Shown: positions 13,053 to 25,182 of the stretch, in pieces | How the letters are laid out: the number at the start of each line of letters is the position of its first letter | How positions within the stretch are numbered: position 1 is the stretch's first letter | NCBI GenBank assembly: GCA_035048485.1 | Contig: CM068583.1 | Span: 48,489,790-48,553,789, forward strand | Direction of reading: 5' to 3' | From: Pteria penguin | Lineage: Eukaryota; Mollusca; Bivalvia; Pterioida; Pteriidae | Length of the DNA stretch: 64,000 nt | The notes under the pieces: model-generated | What the model saw: only the letters and a program-made list of their open reading frames with translations | Databases searched by the model: none | What the model was told of the DNA's origin: nothing | Translations under genes and position numbers: made by a program

Positions 13053-14300
13053 AGGTCACCTGAATGACTTGTTGTGATTGGCCTCCGTGTGTCACTGTCC
13101 ATCATATATTTATGGAATGAATGTCTTATTGTTGAGGTTCCTGGAAAATGAAACCAGCATAGTGCGTGCAAATTCCATGAACTGTGTATTTTTCCAAATT
13201 ATACATTGCAATGCTCAAGTTGAATTTTCTTAGTGATATCAATAGTGATATCACTATCTGATTACTTGCATTCTTAGATATCACTAGTGATATCACTATC
13301 TGATTACTTGCATTCTTAGATATCACTAGTGATATCACTATCTGATTACTTGCATACTTAGATATATCTGCTTGTGTTCATTGACATTTTGATAAAAATT
13401 TTCCCACCTTAAATATTGTGATGACACAACATAACTGAACAACTTTAAAATTGAACACTTTTAACTTCTTTTTGAATCTACTGGGAAAATTGTCAGCAGA
13501 TTTTACATGAAGCATATTTAGAAAAGGGGGAACCTAGATTGTGATTTTCATAATCTGGCACCTTGGGGTCTTGTAGATAGGGTCAGAACTTTTAAGAATA
13601 GTCCATTCTTCAAACTTTCTTCTTTATTCCTGCACATCTTGGAGAAAAACAGAAAAAATTGTTAGAAAGAACATGAAACAATCTATCAAAATTATGAAAT
13701 TCATGACCCCTGAGACCAGGGGTTAAGCTTTTCAGATTTGGCATAGCTATTTAGTGATACTGTATTAAGTCTTATAAAATCTTCTACTGTACAACCATGA
13801 ATAGTAAAGAAAAACTGAATATGTGATTAGAAAAAGCATGAAAATCTCTATTAGAACTGTTAAATTTATCACACCTGGGTGTGGAGTTCGATCCCTAGAG
13901 TGTTTCCAAAATGAAAATAGTAATAACATACTTAGTTTTTAAAATCTTTTCTTCTTGTATGCATTGTCAAGGAAATTTGAATACATGGTTACAGAGAGGA
14001 TAAAGCCCTTTACAAAATTATGAAATTCATAGCCACTGAGACAGGGTTTTAGTTCAAAGGATGAGGTCAAAATGACTTTTAAGTGATAATGTACCTATAG
14101 TCTTGAGAGATCTTCTCTAAATTTGTTCAATTGAAAAAAGGGGTAAATAGCTAAAAGAGCATGAAACCATTTTCCACATTGTGAAACTGATGACCCTTGG
14201 ACTGCTCCCAATTTGGAGGCCATTTTAACATCAAAATCTTTGTATGGCTGTGACATTAGACTCGGGTGTAGCTTATAAGGTCCATAGACCTCTTGTTAAC
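13053..14300 (+). repeat. Dispersed repeat with roughly 165-bp internal units
   Basis: It begins TAGGTCACCTGAATGACTTG and ends GGTCCATAGACCTCTTG, the style of a bivalve dispersed repeat family. Internal phrases recur four times: CTTCTTTATTCCTGCA, AGAACATGAAACAATCT, AATTATGAAATTCATGRCC and AGGGGTTAAGCT. Edges with GGTCACCTGA-like and GGCCTCTTG-like words also occur near 25475 and 52790. Confidence 0.65.
13231..13370 (+). repeat. 42-bp tandem repeat with an 18-bp perfect palindrome
   Basis: Three units of 42 bp contain GATATCACTAGTGATATC, which is its own reverse complement, at 13277-13294 and 13319-13336. A diverged first copy lies at about 13235. The antisense 70-codon ORF is a by-product of the 42-bp periodicity. 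Confidence 0.85.
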
Positions 14301-15318
14301 AATTTAAGTGACGTACATGTTTTTGACATATGAACCTTTTCACCAAGATTTCTTATTTAGTGGAATGGAACAATAAGTATTATTAATGTAGCAATACCTT
14401 ATATTTTACTCAAAAATGAGTTAAATGACTGAAGGAATCAATATTACTGTTTTGTCCACTTGGAGGAAATGAATTTCAAAACTAAATTCAGTACATTGAT
14501 ATATTTCAAGCAAATGATCTTGATCACATTAATGCACTTTCTGCTATGTGTTTGTATTTGATAAATAAATGGACTTAAACCAACCTAATACCGGTATATA
14601 ATCCTTATAAAATACTTGTACATTTATTTTAGAAATACAAAGGGCATCATTTATACTAACGTTATCCATCTAAATTTTGTTAAATTTTCGTTACTTTTAT
14701 TATTAAACATATCTACATGTATTTTTTTAAAAGCGTCATAATTTATTATTTTTATTGTTTAATTTGCGTTTTGCATCTTGACACGTGTATACAATAGGTA
14801 GGAAAATTCCTTTCAAAACAATTACGATAAAATCTTAAAAAAAACTTACTTTGACCATGCTTACTCCTTATTTCTGGTCAGAGAATATTATATACATCAC
14901 GAAAATATAGTTTCTTGGAATTTATATTTAAAACTTTGGTATTGCTTTTTATAGCTCGTCTTGACTACAACATTTGTACATTTTGTCAATTATCATTACT
15001 TCAAAGTGTTGAAATGATATTTACTCTGTATTTTTGATTTCACATAGTCAGAATATGTTCAATTATATTTTCCTTAGTTCATTTACGAAGAAATAATTTC
15101 AGGCGTTGTTAAATTTTTGTTATTATCTATTGTCTAGGTAGCTATTGAACTGCTACAAATGCTAATTAGAAATCTCAGACCTAAGAATAGAACTAACTAT
15201 TACATTCAAACGATGGTCCAAGTCGAAATTACGCGCATGACGCTTAAGATTGCATGTCACGTGTATCCCTACCTTCATACTTAATCGTTAATGTCATAAG
15301 CTTCAATGTGACGCTATA
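14301..15318. other. Non-coding intergenic DNA
   Basis: AT-rich sequence with no ORF, repeat or RNA gene that I can support. Confidence 0.5.
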
Positions 15319-15319
15319 G

Positions 15320-17840
15320 TATGGATTCCTGCCAGCGGACATACCTTCTTAAGAACATTGATAGTCACTTCACTTCAATTCCACCTGCGGTCCTGGGCAG
15401 GACATTGCCACCAATATGTCGTCTACAGACATTTCTTCTTGGGCTAGCCGCTAATGCTGCTTCCAAGCTAGTCCCATCCTATTTGAATCAACATCTAGAT
15501 CTCATCGCCACGTGTTCCTTGGCCTACATCTCTTTCGTTTTCCTTTTGGGTTTCATGTCAGAGATCGCCTTGTAGTGCTGGAGGCTGGTTTTCTGAGTGT
15601 ATGTCTAATCCATCTCCAGCGTTTTTGAAGGATGTCTTTGCTTACAGGCTGCTTTGTGGTTCTTTCCTACAGGATATAGTTGCTGATGGTAACTGACCAT
15701 CTAAAGCGGAGTATTCTTCTGAGACAGGTATTAAGGAAAGTCTGGATTTTCTTTATGGTTGTGACGATTGTTCTCCATCTTTCCGAGCCATAGGGCAGTC
15801 CAGGCTTCTCATTTGTGTGTAAGATCCTAAGTTTGGTGTTCAAAGTCGGACTTGTGGAACCCAGGAAATTTTTCAGCTGATGAAATGCTGTTCTGGCCTT
15901 GCCAATTCTTACTCTAACGTCGGCATAAGTTTCTCACTGTTTGTCTTTTATACTACAACGGTATGTGAAGTAGTCCACGTCTCCCAGTGCCTGGCCTTCT
16001 AGCAAGATGGGGCTGTTATTGGCTGCATTGATCCGAAGAATCTAGCTTTTCCCTCTGTGGATGTTGAGTCCAATATTTGTGGAGTTCTGTGTCCGTGTGT
16101 GGGTCTTATCCTCATCTGCTGATGTGTAAGAGAGAGAGGAGGGCATGGACGTCAGCAATGTCATCAGGGTGTTCCAGCAGAGTCCACTGTATCTCGTTTC
16201 TCTTCTCATCTATGGGTATCTTCATTAGCCAGTCTATGGCAAGCAGAAGTAGGAAGGGAGATAACAAGCACTCCTGTCTAACTCCGGTCAGGACTTTAAA
16301 TGTTTAGGTAAGCTGTTGGTCATGTACTACTCTACAGGTCATCCACTGATTACTGATTTCTGATGAGATTGATACACTTTTCTGGTACTCCAGTGGCCCA
16401 AAAGTTTCCAGAGAGTCTGTCTAAGCTGTCAAAGTTTTTTTCATAATCGATAAAATTTATGCACAACGAGGTGTTCCACTCCAGTGACTTGTAGAATGAT
16501 GCGAAGGGTTGCAATCTGGTCTGTACACGATCTGCTTTTCCTGAGTCCAGCTTGTTGCAATTTGTCTCGAAGAAGATGGTCCACATACTCTTCCATTCTG
16601 TTGTGGATGGCACGATTCAATACTTTCTCTGGGATAAACAATAGTGTGATCCCTCTATAATTAGGGCACTTGTTGGAGTCACCTTTCTTCGGGAGCTTTA
16701 TGAAGTGTTCCTTTTCCAGTCCCTTGGTACTGTTTCTTATCCCCATATGTCCCTGGATAACGGGTAAAGCATCTCCACATTGGTTTCCGTATTAGCCTTT
16801 AGCGCCTCTGCAGAAATACCATCTTGATGGGGACGGAATGTTGTCTTTTCTGACCAATCTTTCCTCAGTTTCAATCTCAAGCGGGCCTTTAGGAGGTGGT
16901 GGCCTGAAGCGATGCCTGCTGCTCGCCTTACACGTACATGGTGAAGAGACCTCCTAAACTTCTTTACTTGGTCTGTCTGAGTTTGGTTCTATGGTCTGGT
17001 GATACCCATGTAGCCCTGTGTATTCTCTTGTGTTGAAAGATGCTTCCTCCAATGACCAAGTGTTTTAGTCAAAAAGGTCTACAAATCTCTCTCCATTCTC
17101 ATTCATCTTGCTCAGTTGCTGTCAAACTATGAACTCGTATTCCATGTTGTTGCTTCCCACTTTGAGATTCAAGAGTCCCATGACCATGATGATTTTCCGT
17201 CTAGAGCGACTTTGGGCGATGGTTGACAATCTGTTATAGAAGTTATCCTTTTCCTCATCCTCACTGTCATTTGTTGGGACTTAGCACTGAAGGCGACGAA
17301 CATTCGTGGTACGTGTGCTTTCTATCCTGTAAGGGCTTTTTGTACAATTGTGGACATCATCAATGCCACTCCATGAATATATGGCGATTCATCTTCCTCG
17401 TGTCATGAAACCAGCAGCAATTCTCTTGTGGAAAGTTTATTCTGACCGGAATCTGTCCATCTTGACTCGCTGATTCCTAGAATGGTGAGATTGTTGATTC
17501 TCATCTCGGCACTACTTGCACTGACTTCCCAATCTCGAACATGGTCCTGGTGTTCCAAGTTCCGATGTTAATAGTGTTCCTGGTAGAAATGATAGCTGTC
17601 AACCTGACAGCTTCCAGAAGACTCTGGCTTTCACCATCCAGCCTCATTCATCCTAAATATCCTCTTGATTTCTTGTTGACGTTTCTGCAGCTGAAATTAT
17701 TTTTCGAGATGGGAATTCTAGCCCCAAGCCAAACCCCCAACCTAGAGGTACAGTGGGTTTCTCTTCGTCTGGCCTCTACTCTTTGGCCTGTCCGACATGG
17801 ATAACCCTGACTGGAGTTTTAAATCCCACGGGCGTAGCTC
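15320..17840 (-). mobile_element. Decayed non-LTR retrotransposon (endonuclease plus RT)
   Basis: Read on the minus strand, the 5' part (about 17560-17400) carries the apurinic-endonuclease start INIGTWNTRTMFEIG and ILGISESRWTDSG. The centre (16746-16380) carries reverse-transcriptase blocks PNYRGITLL, QQAGLRKSRSCTDQIATLR and INFIDYEKNFDSLDR. The 3' part (about 15780-15450) retains CLRRILRFRW and PKGKRKRCRPRNTWR, as in LINE C-termini. Frameshifts and stops break every domain, so it is inactive. The RT wording is like the RTE/jockey-type LINEs common in invertebrates; the clade is not certain. It is a dead copy in the interval between the CCDC15-like and homeobox genes. Confidence 0.9.
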
Positions 17841-19561
17841 TATGGTTTAATAAAGTAAGATGGCAGCCCAACAGAGAGAAATATTTATATATACCGTCAT
17901 CAGTAAGTTATACTTAATATTGCCTATACCGGGGTATTATATACTCTGGCGTCTGGATAATATTTTAAAACTTTCTTTACTAATCCTGCACTGCATCGGC
18001 TCCTTCTTATTTACAATATGTTACGTTATCAATGATTGAAACTATAACAGAGGTTTGAAATGAGCATTGTTGAGTAGATATCGATTTTTATTTGTATTCA
18101 GCAGATTTATAAGACCTCCTGTGATGTAGTTTTCCATATATATTGCGTGTAACGTGTGTTTTGTTTAATATTTGTTTATTTTCTAACGCCACACCGGGAT
18201 AATTTCACCTATATCGTGACAGTACCTGTTACCGCATTGTATGTCAATCCAACATATCCGTCCGTAGCAACATGACAACTTCAACCTTCCAACGTAAACT
18301 TTTGTTCAGGAGAATGACGGATTGGGAGGGAAAATGTTGGGTTAGGGTTTTGAACTCAAAATCACCTAAAAGAATCCTCTCTGTCAACTTCGATGGAACG
18401 ACGATCATCCGATAAGATATCTAATTCGATTATGTCGAATCAAAGTACACCTTATTTGTTTAATATCAGATAGTCAAAGGTTCCGATAATTTCATTTCAT
18501 CTGGTTTTAAAAAGTTTTTAACTTTTTCCGACATAGTTAATATGATCCTGAGATGATTGGAAAGACCATAAGAACTGTATTGGGACTATCTGCATCCTTA
18601 TACAGGCGTTTCTTTGAGCGTTGCACACTAACAGGGTGGTGGAGACTGTTTTGTCTCAAGCTGAACCTCGTCCCCTCTTACTGTTAATCGGGACTTGTAC
18701 AAATCAGGGACCTGAGCTCGCTTTCAGACGGGCAAAACTCGTTTGGCGCATGTCACTGTACTCTGTATTTTTAAGATACTCCTTTATCTTACTGTTATCG
18801 TGCTAAAGGTTCAAGGGTCAGATTTACGTTCACCCAACTACAACCTTTGAAGAAATAGTGCGATGTCTGTGTCAATGTTTGTCTATTCTAGCGAGGACAG
18901 CTGTGATGATTTAATCGATTCACTGTAAGAGTCTTTTCTTAAAGATAAGTTTTGACATGTGTATTAGTTAAACTGCTCGGCCATTTTGGTGTCAAATGTG
19001 GATTTTTATTTTACTTATAAATACGTGGCGGCAGGTAGAAGAGCGCGCCCCAACTAAATCCACCACTGCCATTGAATCACACATGATGGGATAACGTCAT
19101 GAACAGGTTTCTCTGTGCACTACCTTATTTTCATTAACATAACTCATTTCAATCAACTTCATACAAAATGAGGTCGGGGTGTCCTTTAATTGAGATACAG
19201 ATAGATCTCTACTCACAACAAGATGTGAGTGAGAGTATCTTTCAGGACCTTCAGGTCTTTTGATATTTACATTCATTACATAAAACACGTATTCGTTTTC
19301 ATATTTCTGTTATATCTCAACTTGAGTAGCCTGTAAGTCCTTGTTCTCTACATATTTGTGGAGGATTATTTTTAAATATGTGTCCTTTGATTGTACTGCT
19401 TTTGTAGTGATCGGGGGGATGGGTCCGTAGATCGGCTAACCATACCAATGAGGTTTGATAGCTGTACGCGTCTGCTTTGAGTTTTACATAATGTCCTATT
19501 CCATTTCGAATGTATTATGGGGTATGACTTTGGATTTATCGTAACCGATAATGCTAATTTT
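17841..19561. other. Non-coding intergenic DNA
   Basis: No supported gene or repeat. Short ORFs on both strands lack protein-like character. Confidence 0.45.
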
Positions 19562-21732
19562 CAGTTATACTCTATTAGGCGGATTTTCCACAAATCTGCA
19601 CCATTTGTGTGCTACTCATGTCAAAAAATCAATGTCTGAATTTGAACGTATATTTGCGTTTTTGGCAAAGAGGAAAATGTAAATGATTTAATCCTTAAAT
19701 GGCTGGTCTAGGCTATTACCAAGAAAAAAGTTATTGTATTCAGAATGAAGCCATCAAATTTCGAAAAGACAGATACGTTACAGCATGACATGACTCATAA
19801 ATTAAATATACCTTGGTTTACTTGTGAATTGAATGTAGAGCTTTTTATGCAAATGATAGATATGCATTTCAGGAATTAAATAGTGTATTATATGAGGGAA
19901 AAAAACTATTTCTCATATTAAAAGTACCGATTTAACAGGCATTACCATTTTTTTTAACTTATCTTAAATCAGCTACCTACAATAACCATTTATTTTCTTA
20001 AAACTAAATTTCAATCATGTGTTTATCCACGAGTAAAGCGAGAAACATTATAGAAAAGCAATAGAAATTATTTTTTGGTTCGAATCCATGACAAACAACT
20101 GTTTTTGATTGATTATCAATGTTGGTGATAAACGTAACGTATCTGTCACAAACACAAAAACATGGTATTCCTAGGCCGGCGTGGCCTAGTGGTATCGGGT
20201 CGGACTCCTGATCGGGAGGCCGGGGTTCGAGTCCCGCTCTGGTCATGCCGGTGTCATGTCTTTCGGATGAGACAGTAAAAACCGAGGCCCCGTGTCGTGG
20301 TATGCATGGCACGTTAAAGATCCCTCACTGCTTCGGGTGGGTCCGTTGCAAAGGTCAAAATTTGTATGCCCCGCATCGGGCAAAATATGAAATATTCGTG
20401 GTGTGACGTAAAACAAAAATCAATCAATCAGTCATGGTATTCCATTGATTAAAAGGGTTAAAGAAGATGAATACATCGTGGGTTGTCATTATCAAAGCGA
20501 CTTATGTCCATCTCTTATGAAATTCTTTAATCAAGTTGAGAAAAAATATTGTGAAACTGTAAAACAGATACGTTACTTCTTTAAAACAGATACGTTACTC
20601 TTAAAAATAACGATATGCTTGAAAAGGAGTCCGAGGCATATTAACTAAACTATTTTATCTTATTAAATACATTAAATACAAATATCTAAATCATTTTACA
20701 TGATATTACTATATCAAATTATACTTTAACATTGAAAGGATTTATGAAAACTAATTATAGTTCAGTTGCATTATCTAGATCTTCAAACACATGTGCTGTT
20801 GAGTTTTTCTAAACTTTTTATCAACCGGATATCAACGTTATATACCGACAAAATCGAAAATAGAATCAAATCAGACTATTATTCAGGATTCATGTGTAAA
20901 TATCAATGTTATGCCAATTTATGTGAAAAATCAACTAAAAAAATATAACGTATCTGTTGATAACGTATCTGTTATACATTTTTGTTATTTTGGTCTCACA
21001 CTCTTACAAACGGGAATTTAAACATGGGCTTTATATTTTATTTAATTGTATGGGCAGTGAATCAATATTTGTATTGTTATTGTTTCCTTACTACGTGCAG
21101 ATTAGAGAAAAACTGACAAAATCAGGTAACGTATCTGTTAATTTTAAAAGTAACAATCGTAATTCAGATATATTCCAAGTTACTTATTTTTCTATGAAGA
21201 AGAGAAGAAGAAGTGATGGGAAGTATTAGAATATTAATATATGTGGTACATCTACATCTTTCTAAACCTGTGTAGTCCAGAGAGGGAATTTGTAATTCCC
21301 ATTTGAAAATGCGTAACGTATCTGTTTGCAATTTGAGCGACATACCTGTTATCTAAATTTCTGATAAAAAGACACAATCTAAACCAAAACTTCAACTTTT
21401 GATATCAATTGTAAACCTTTTGCATGAAACAAAAACCAAAATTTTAGCAAAATCGTGTAAATTATACATTTATTGCACTTTTCTAAAAACATAACGATAA
21501 AAGCGACCCGTCAAAATGGATGATTTTAGGGTATTCAAACCATCAAGTAGACGAAATGAACAACATCTTCCCCATCATTCTTTATTTTTCAAGTGAAGGC
21601 GTGTTTACTTGTGACAAAGAGAACAAAAGGTCATGTATAAACTTTATAGTACGTCTGAATATGGCGACCGACAGCAAAAACTGCAAATGGTGCAGACTTG
21701 TGGAGAATCCGCCATTAATACGTGTATTACTG
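19562..21732. mobile_element. 2.2-kb inverted-repeat element with TAACGTATCTGT motifs
   Basis: The ends are inverted repeats: CAGTTATAC...TTAGGCGGATTTTCCAC on the left and its counterpart GTGGAGAATCCGCCATTAAT...GTATTACTG on the right. They match through the internal CTGCACCATTTG word. At least nine copies of TAACGTATCTGT lie inside in both orientations (19769, 20134, 20564, 20585, 20945, 20961, 21126, 21313 and a weaker one near 21340). No transposase-like ORF is present. A family A SINE is nested at 20172-20432. No clean target duplication is visible, so the superfamily is unknown. Confidence 0.7.
20172..20432 (+). mobile_element. Young tRNA-headed SINE, family A, with TSD
   Basis: The A box TGGCCTAGTGG is at 20182-20192 and the B box GGTTCGAGTCC at 20224-20234. 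The body contains TCTTTCGGATGAGACAGTAA and ACGTTAAAGATCCCTCACTG, and the tail CAAAAATCAATCAATCA. An 11-bp target duplication CATGGTATTCC flanks it (20161-20171 and 20433-20443). It is non-coding, RNA polymerase III-type, and mobilised in trans by a LINE in known SINEs. Confidence 0.95.
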
Positions 21733-23150
21733 TAAATATACGAATATCAGCATTAGATTCTCTGTAGAAAGAAATATAGATGAAGTATTCTTAATTATTT
21801 TCTCACCTTAGATAATAATTTTAGTACAACAAAAGATCGAAAAATAAATTTTTACTAGGAAAATGAAGATAACTACTGAAAGGTTTACCTCATGCAGAGT
21901 CACTTACTGAATCATTTCAGCGTTTGTGACCGTTTTCATTAACCGTCCTAAATCGGTACCACAGCTGCATTATATTCTAATATTTATGTGATGTCTTTTT
22001 GTGTTCATATTCTTTTGTTAACCGCATGTCCGTGGCGACTTTTATCATGCAACTAAGTCAATTTCCCCCCTTTCCTTCTTAGACCGTTTTATCAAAAAAC
22101 AATATTATATATTATACTGGACACGATTTCATCATACTCAGTAAAATTCACTTTCCAAGTCGTAATATGTAGAAAATATGTATTAATATTGTTTAAAAAT
22201 AAGAAAGAAAAATGACAGAAAGAAAACCAGCAAAGATTAGATTTATGTTTTCATTCTATCCATAATCTTAACCCCTACATAAGCATACCAGTTTTTCTAC
22301 ATATTAGTAATATTCATTAGTCACTTTATGCTAATTAGAATTATTCCATGATGGCAAGATACTTTTAAGATATCAGAAGAAAACGGGTCGAAACAAAAAA
22401 GAGCAGAGCCGTTGCCCGTATGTGGAATACAAATTCTACAATAATGCCCTTATTGGATTCATTTAAACTTGCTTTATCAAATAAAAACGATCCTTAACTC
22501 TTGTAAAGACCAATAACGACTCTATTTTTCATTGCTGTTATGTAAATATCTCGTATAGAAATAGGAATGTGCTTCTAATACCAGTGATAGATGCTCAATG
22601 AAGCTTGGGTTGCACTAAGTAAACGTTAGACCATTAGTAATTGACATTGCCGTTGTAATTCCGTGTAATTTTCATTCATTGTAATTGACAACTATCCCAC
22701 ATTATTACACGTTTATAGTGATTGCAAACGGATTGCTGCTTTTGTTTTGCCGATTTCATTTGCATTTTGGGTTTTTCTTCAGCGCTGTCTTGGCAATTTA
22801 TTTTGAAGGAAACGATCTTTTGTTTGATGGCGTAGAAAATTTCAAAATAGACCGCATCTAAGGTTGATTTTAGTGCTGGTATTTTATCGCTTTATTTAAC
22901 AATTTCTGTGTTTATGAGGCTGAATTAATTTCTTTATTAATTTCCAATCGGAAACCCAATAAGATCCAGCAATGGTTGTGAACATGTCACTTGTCACACC
23001 ATAGCAACACATTCGGACCTTCATGATGGGGAATTTCAGAGAAAAATGGTAAATTATCTGACCTTAGTTTTAATTTTTTTTCTTCCATTGCCATTTCGCG
23101 GTCATTGTCTGCATGTATATTACATTTGTGGTTCCGTTTATTAAATAGAG
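21733..23150. other. Non-coding intergenic DNA
   Basis: No gene or clear repeat is seen. Confidence 0.45.
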
Positions 23151-23165
23151 TGGCTCGTCACTCAC

Positions 23166-23968
23166 GAGCTCTATCTCGTATAACCAAACAGAGCTCTATC
23201 TCGTATAACCAAACAGAGCTCTATCTTGTATAACTAAACAGATCTATGTATAGTATAACTGAACAGAGCTCTGTCTCGTATAACCAAACAGAGGTCTATT
23301 TTGTATAAGCAAACAGAGCTGTGTATAGTATAACCAAACAGAGCTCTATCTTGTATAACTAAACAGAGCTGTATTTTGTATAACTAAACAGATCTATGTA
23401 TAATATAACTGAACAGAGCTCTGTCTCGTATAACCAAACAGAGGTCTATTTTGTATAAGCAAACAGAGCTGTGTATAGTATAACCAAACAGAGCTATATC
23501 TCGTATAACTAAACAGAGCTCTGTCTTGTATAGCTAAACAGAGCTCTATCTTATATAACCAAACAGAGGTCTATTTTGTATAACCAAACCGAGCTCTATC
23601 TCGTAAATCCAAACAGAGCTATGTACAGGGTAACCATACAGAGCTCTATCTCGTATAACCAAACAAAGGTCCATTTTGTGTAACCAAACAGAGCTATTTA
23701 TAGTATAACCAAACAGAGATCTATCTCGTATAACCAAACAGAGGTCTATTTTGTATAATCAAACAGAGCTATGTATAGTATAACCAAACAGAGCCCTATC
23801 TCGTATAACTAAACAGAGCTCTATCTTGTATACTGAACCAAACAGAGGTCTATTTTGTATAACCAAACAGAGCTCTTTTTTGGATAACCAAACCGAGTTC
23901 TTTTTGGATAACCAAACAGCTCTATCTTGTATAACCCAACATAGCTCTATTTTGTATAACCAAACAAG
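23166..23968 (+). repeat. 25-bp minisatellite, GAGCTCTATCTCGTATAACC type
   Basis: About 32 units of 25 bp (GAGCTCTATCTCGTATAACC plus AAACA) with point variants. A six-unit (150-bp) block with ATGTATA and AAGCAAACAGAGCTGTG variants is duplicated (about 23245-23345 and 23395-23495). ORFs on both strands here are periodic artefacts. Confidence 0.95.
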
Positions 23969-24369
23969 AGCCAGTTGTTCAGAACTTTTATCACTGGTTA
24001 AGCGAACCAGTGGTTAAAGTTGAGAGACAATTTTATCTGCTTTATATAATTTCCGTATAAAAGTCTAAGTCATATTACAAAGTTTGTTTCATATGCTACA
24101 AATCAGTACACAGACTTAACTTAGAGTCTTTTCATTTTAAAGATATGGTCAGATGGAATTTAAAGAATTGCAGTGGCGGATTTAGAGGAGGGGGCGAGGG
24201 GGCGCCCCCTCCCCTTTTGGTCACATATTTACAAGTAAAAATCCAGATTTGGCACCAAAAATGGCAGAGTAGTTTGGCTAATACACATGCCTCCCCCCCC
24301 TTTTTTCGGAAATCCTGGATCCGCTGAATTTGTTATTTAACAGTGGTTAAAGTTTCGAACAACTGGCTC
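23968..24369. mobile_element. About 400-bp TIR element inserted in the minisatellite
   Basis: The left end GAGCCAGTTGTTC...CACTGGTTAA is mirrored by TTAACAGTGG...GAACAACTGGCTC on the right, giving imperfect TIRs of about 30 bp. It has no coding capacity and splits the 25-bp array into two parts. Confidence 0.75.
24171..24326. mobile_element. 156-bp CAGTGGCGGAT TIR element nested in the preceding one
   Basis: It begins CAGTGGCGGATTTAGAGG and ends CCTGGATCCGCTG, inverted ends of the widespread CAGTGGCGGATCCAG kind. The interior is a G-run, C-run and short AT-rich core. The target duplication is not clean. Confidence 0.7.
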
Positions 24370-24371
24370 CA

Positions 24372-24485
24372 GAGCTCTCGTATAACCAAACAGAGGTTTA
24401 TCTTGTTCAACCAAACAGAGCTCTATCTCGTATAACCAAACAGAGCTATGTACAGTATAACCAGACAGAGCTCTATCTCGAATAA
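24372..24485 (+). repeat. Second part of the 25-bp minisatellite
   Basis: The same unit as at 23166-23968 resumes after the TIR insertion and fades by 24485. Confidence 0.9.
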
Positions 24486-24489
24486 CACA

Positions 24490-25068
24490 AACATACCGGA
24501 AGCTCGAATTGCTACATTTCTTGTATTAATACATAGGTTTTTACGTGAGCATTACAATTACACACATCCTCATTCTTCATGGGAAAGACGTTAGTTAAGT
24601 TTATGATGTTAGTATTAGTGGAATGGATCATGTGATTGGATAAACAAATCTTCATGTCTCCTTCGCATGATGGGGATTAGAAAACATCTCTCTCGGTCAC
24701 AAGAGCGTGACCAGGCAAACAATACGTACTTCATTTGTACCTCAATTTAACGTGATCGGATAGAAATACCTCCCTCTTGTTCACCGGTCACGTAAAGTCA
24801 TAAAACTTTCAATGATGCATCTACCCTATTCCTAAATGGAGTTACATTTTCGGTATAAACAATTTATTACAGGGCAATAAATGTATAAATGTAGATCAAT
24901 CATTAAAAGTCAACACATTTTATTTTCTTTGTCGAGTTTGTATTTAAGATCGCGTTATTCCAAAATATTCATATATATCGTTCTTCTAGATATGATAGTG
25001 GAATTTCTATTACCACAGTTCATACTAGAAATCGATAGCATATCATATGTATGAAGATGAGAGGGATT
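24490..25068. other. Non-coding intergenic DNA
   Basis: Nothing supportable is seen. Confidence 0.45.
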
Positions 25069-25182
25069 ACTAGTGTCTTTTTCTGACTTTAAATTTTTGT
25101 TATGTAAAGTGAGCACATGACTATTAATAGTCATGTGCTCACTTTGAATAACAAAAATTTAAAGTTAGAAAAAGACACTAGT
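25069..25182. repeat. 114-bp near-perfect loopless palindrome
   Basis: The 56-bp arms beginning ACTAGTGTCTTTTTCT and running to GTGAGCACATGACTAT match as reverse complements with about three mismatches. Only a 2-bp centre separates them. It could be a fold-back MITE or a cruciform-forming palindrome. Confidence 0.95.

Noticed and set aside
20182..20234. tRNA gene
   Set aside because: A and B boxes are present but belong to a SINE with body, tail and target duplication; no complete cloverleaf with acceptor stem was made out.
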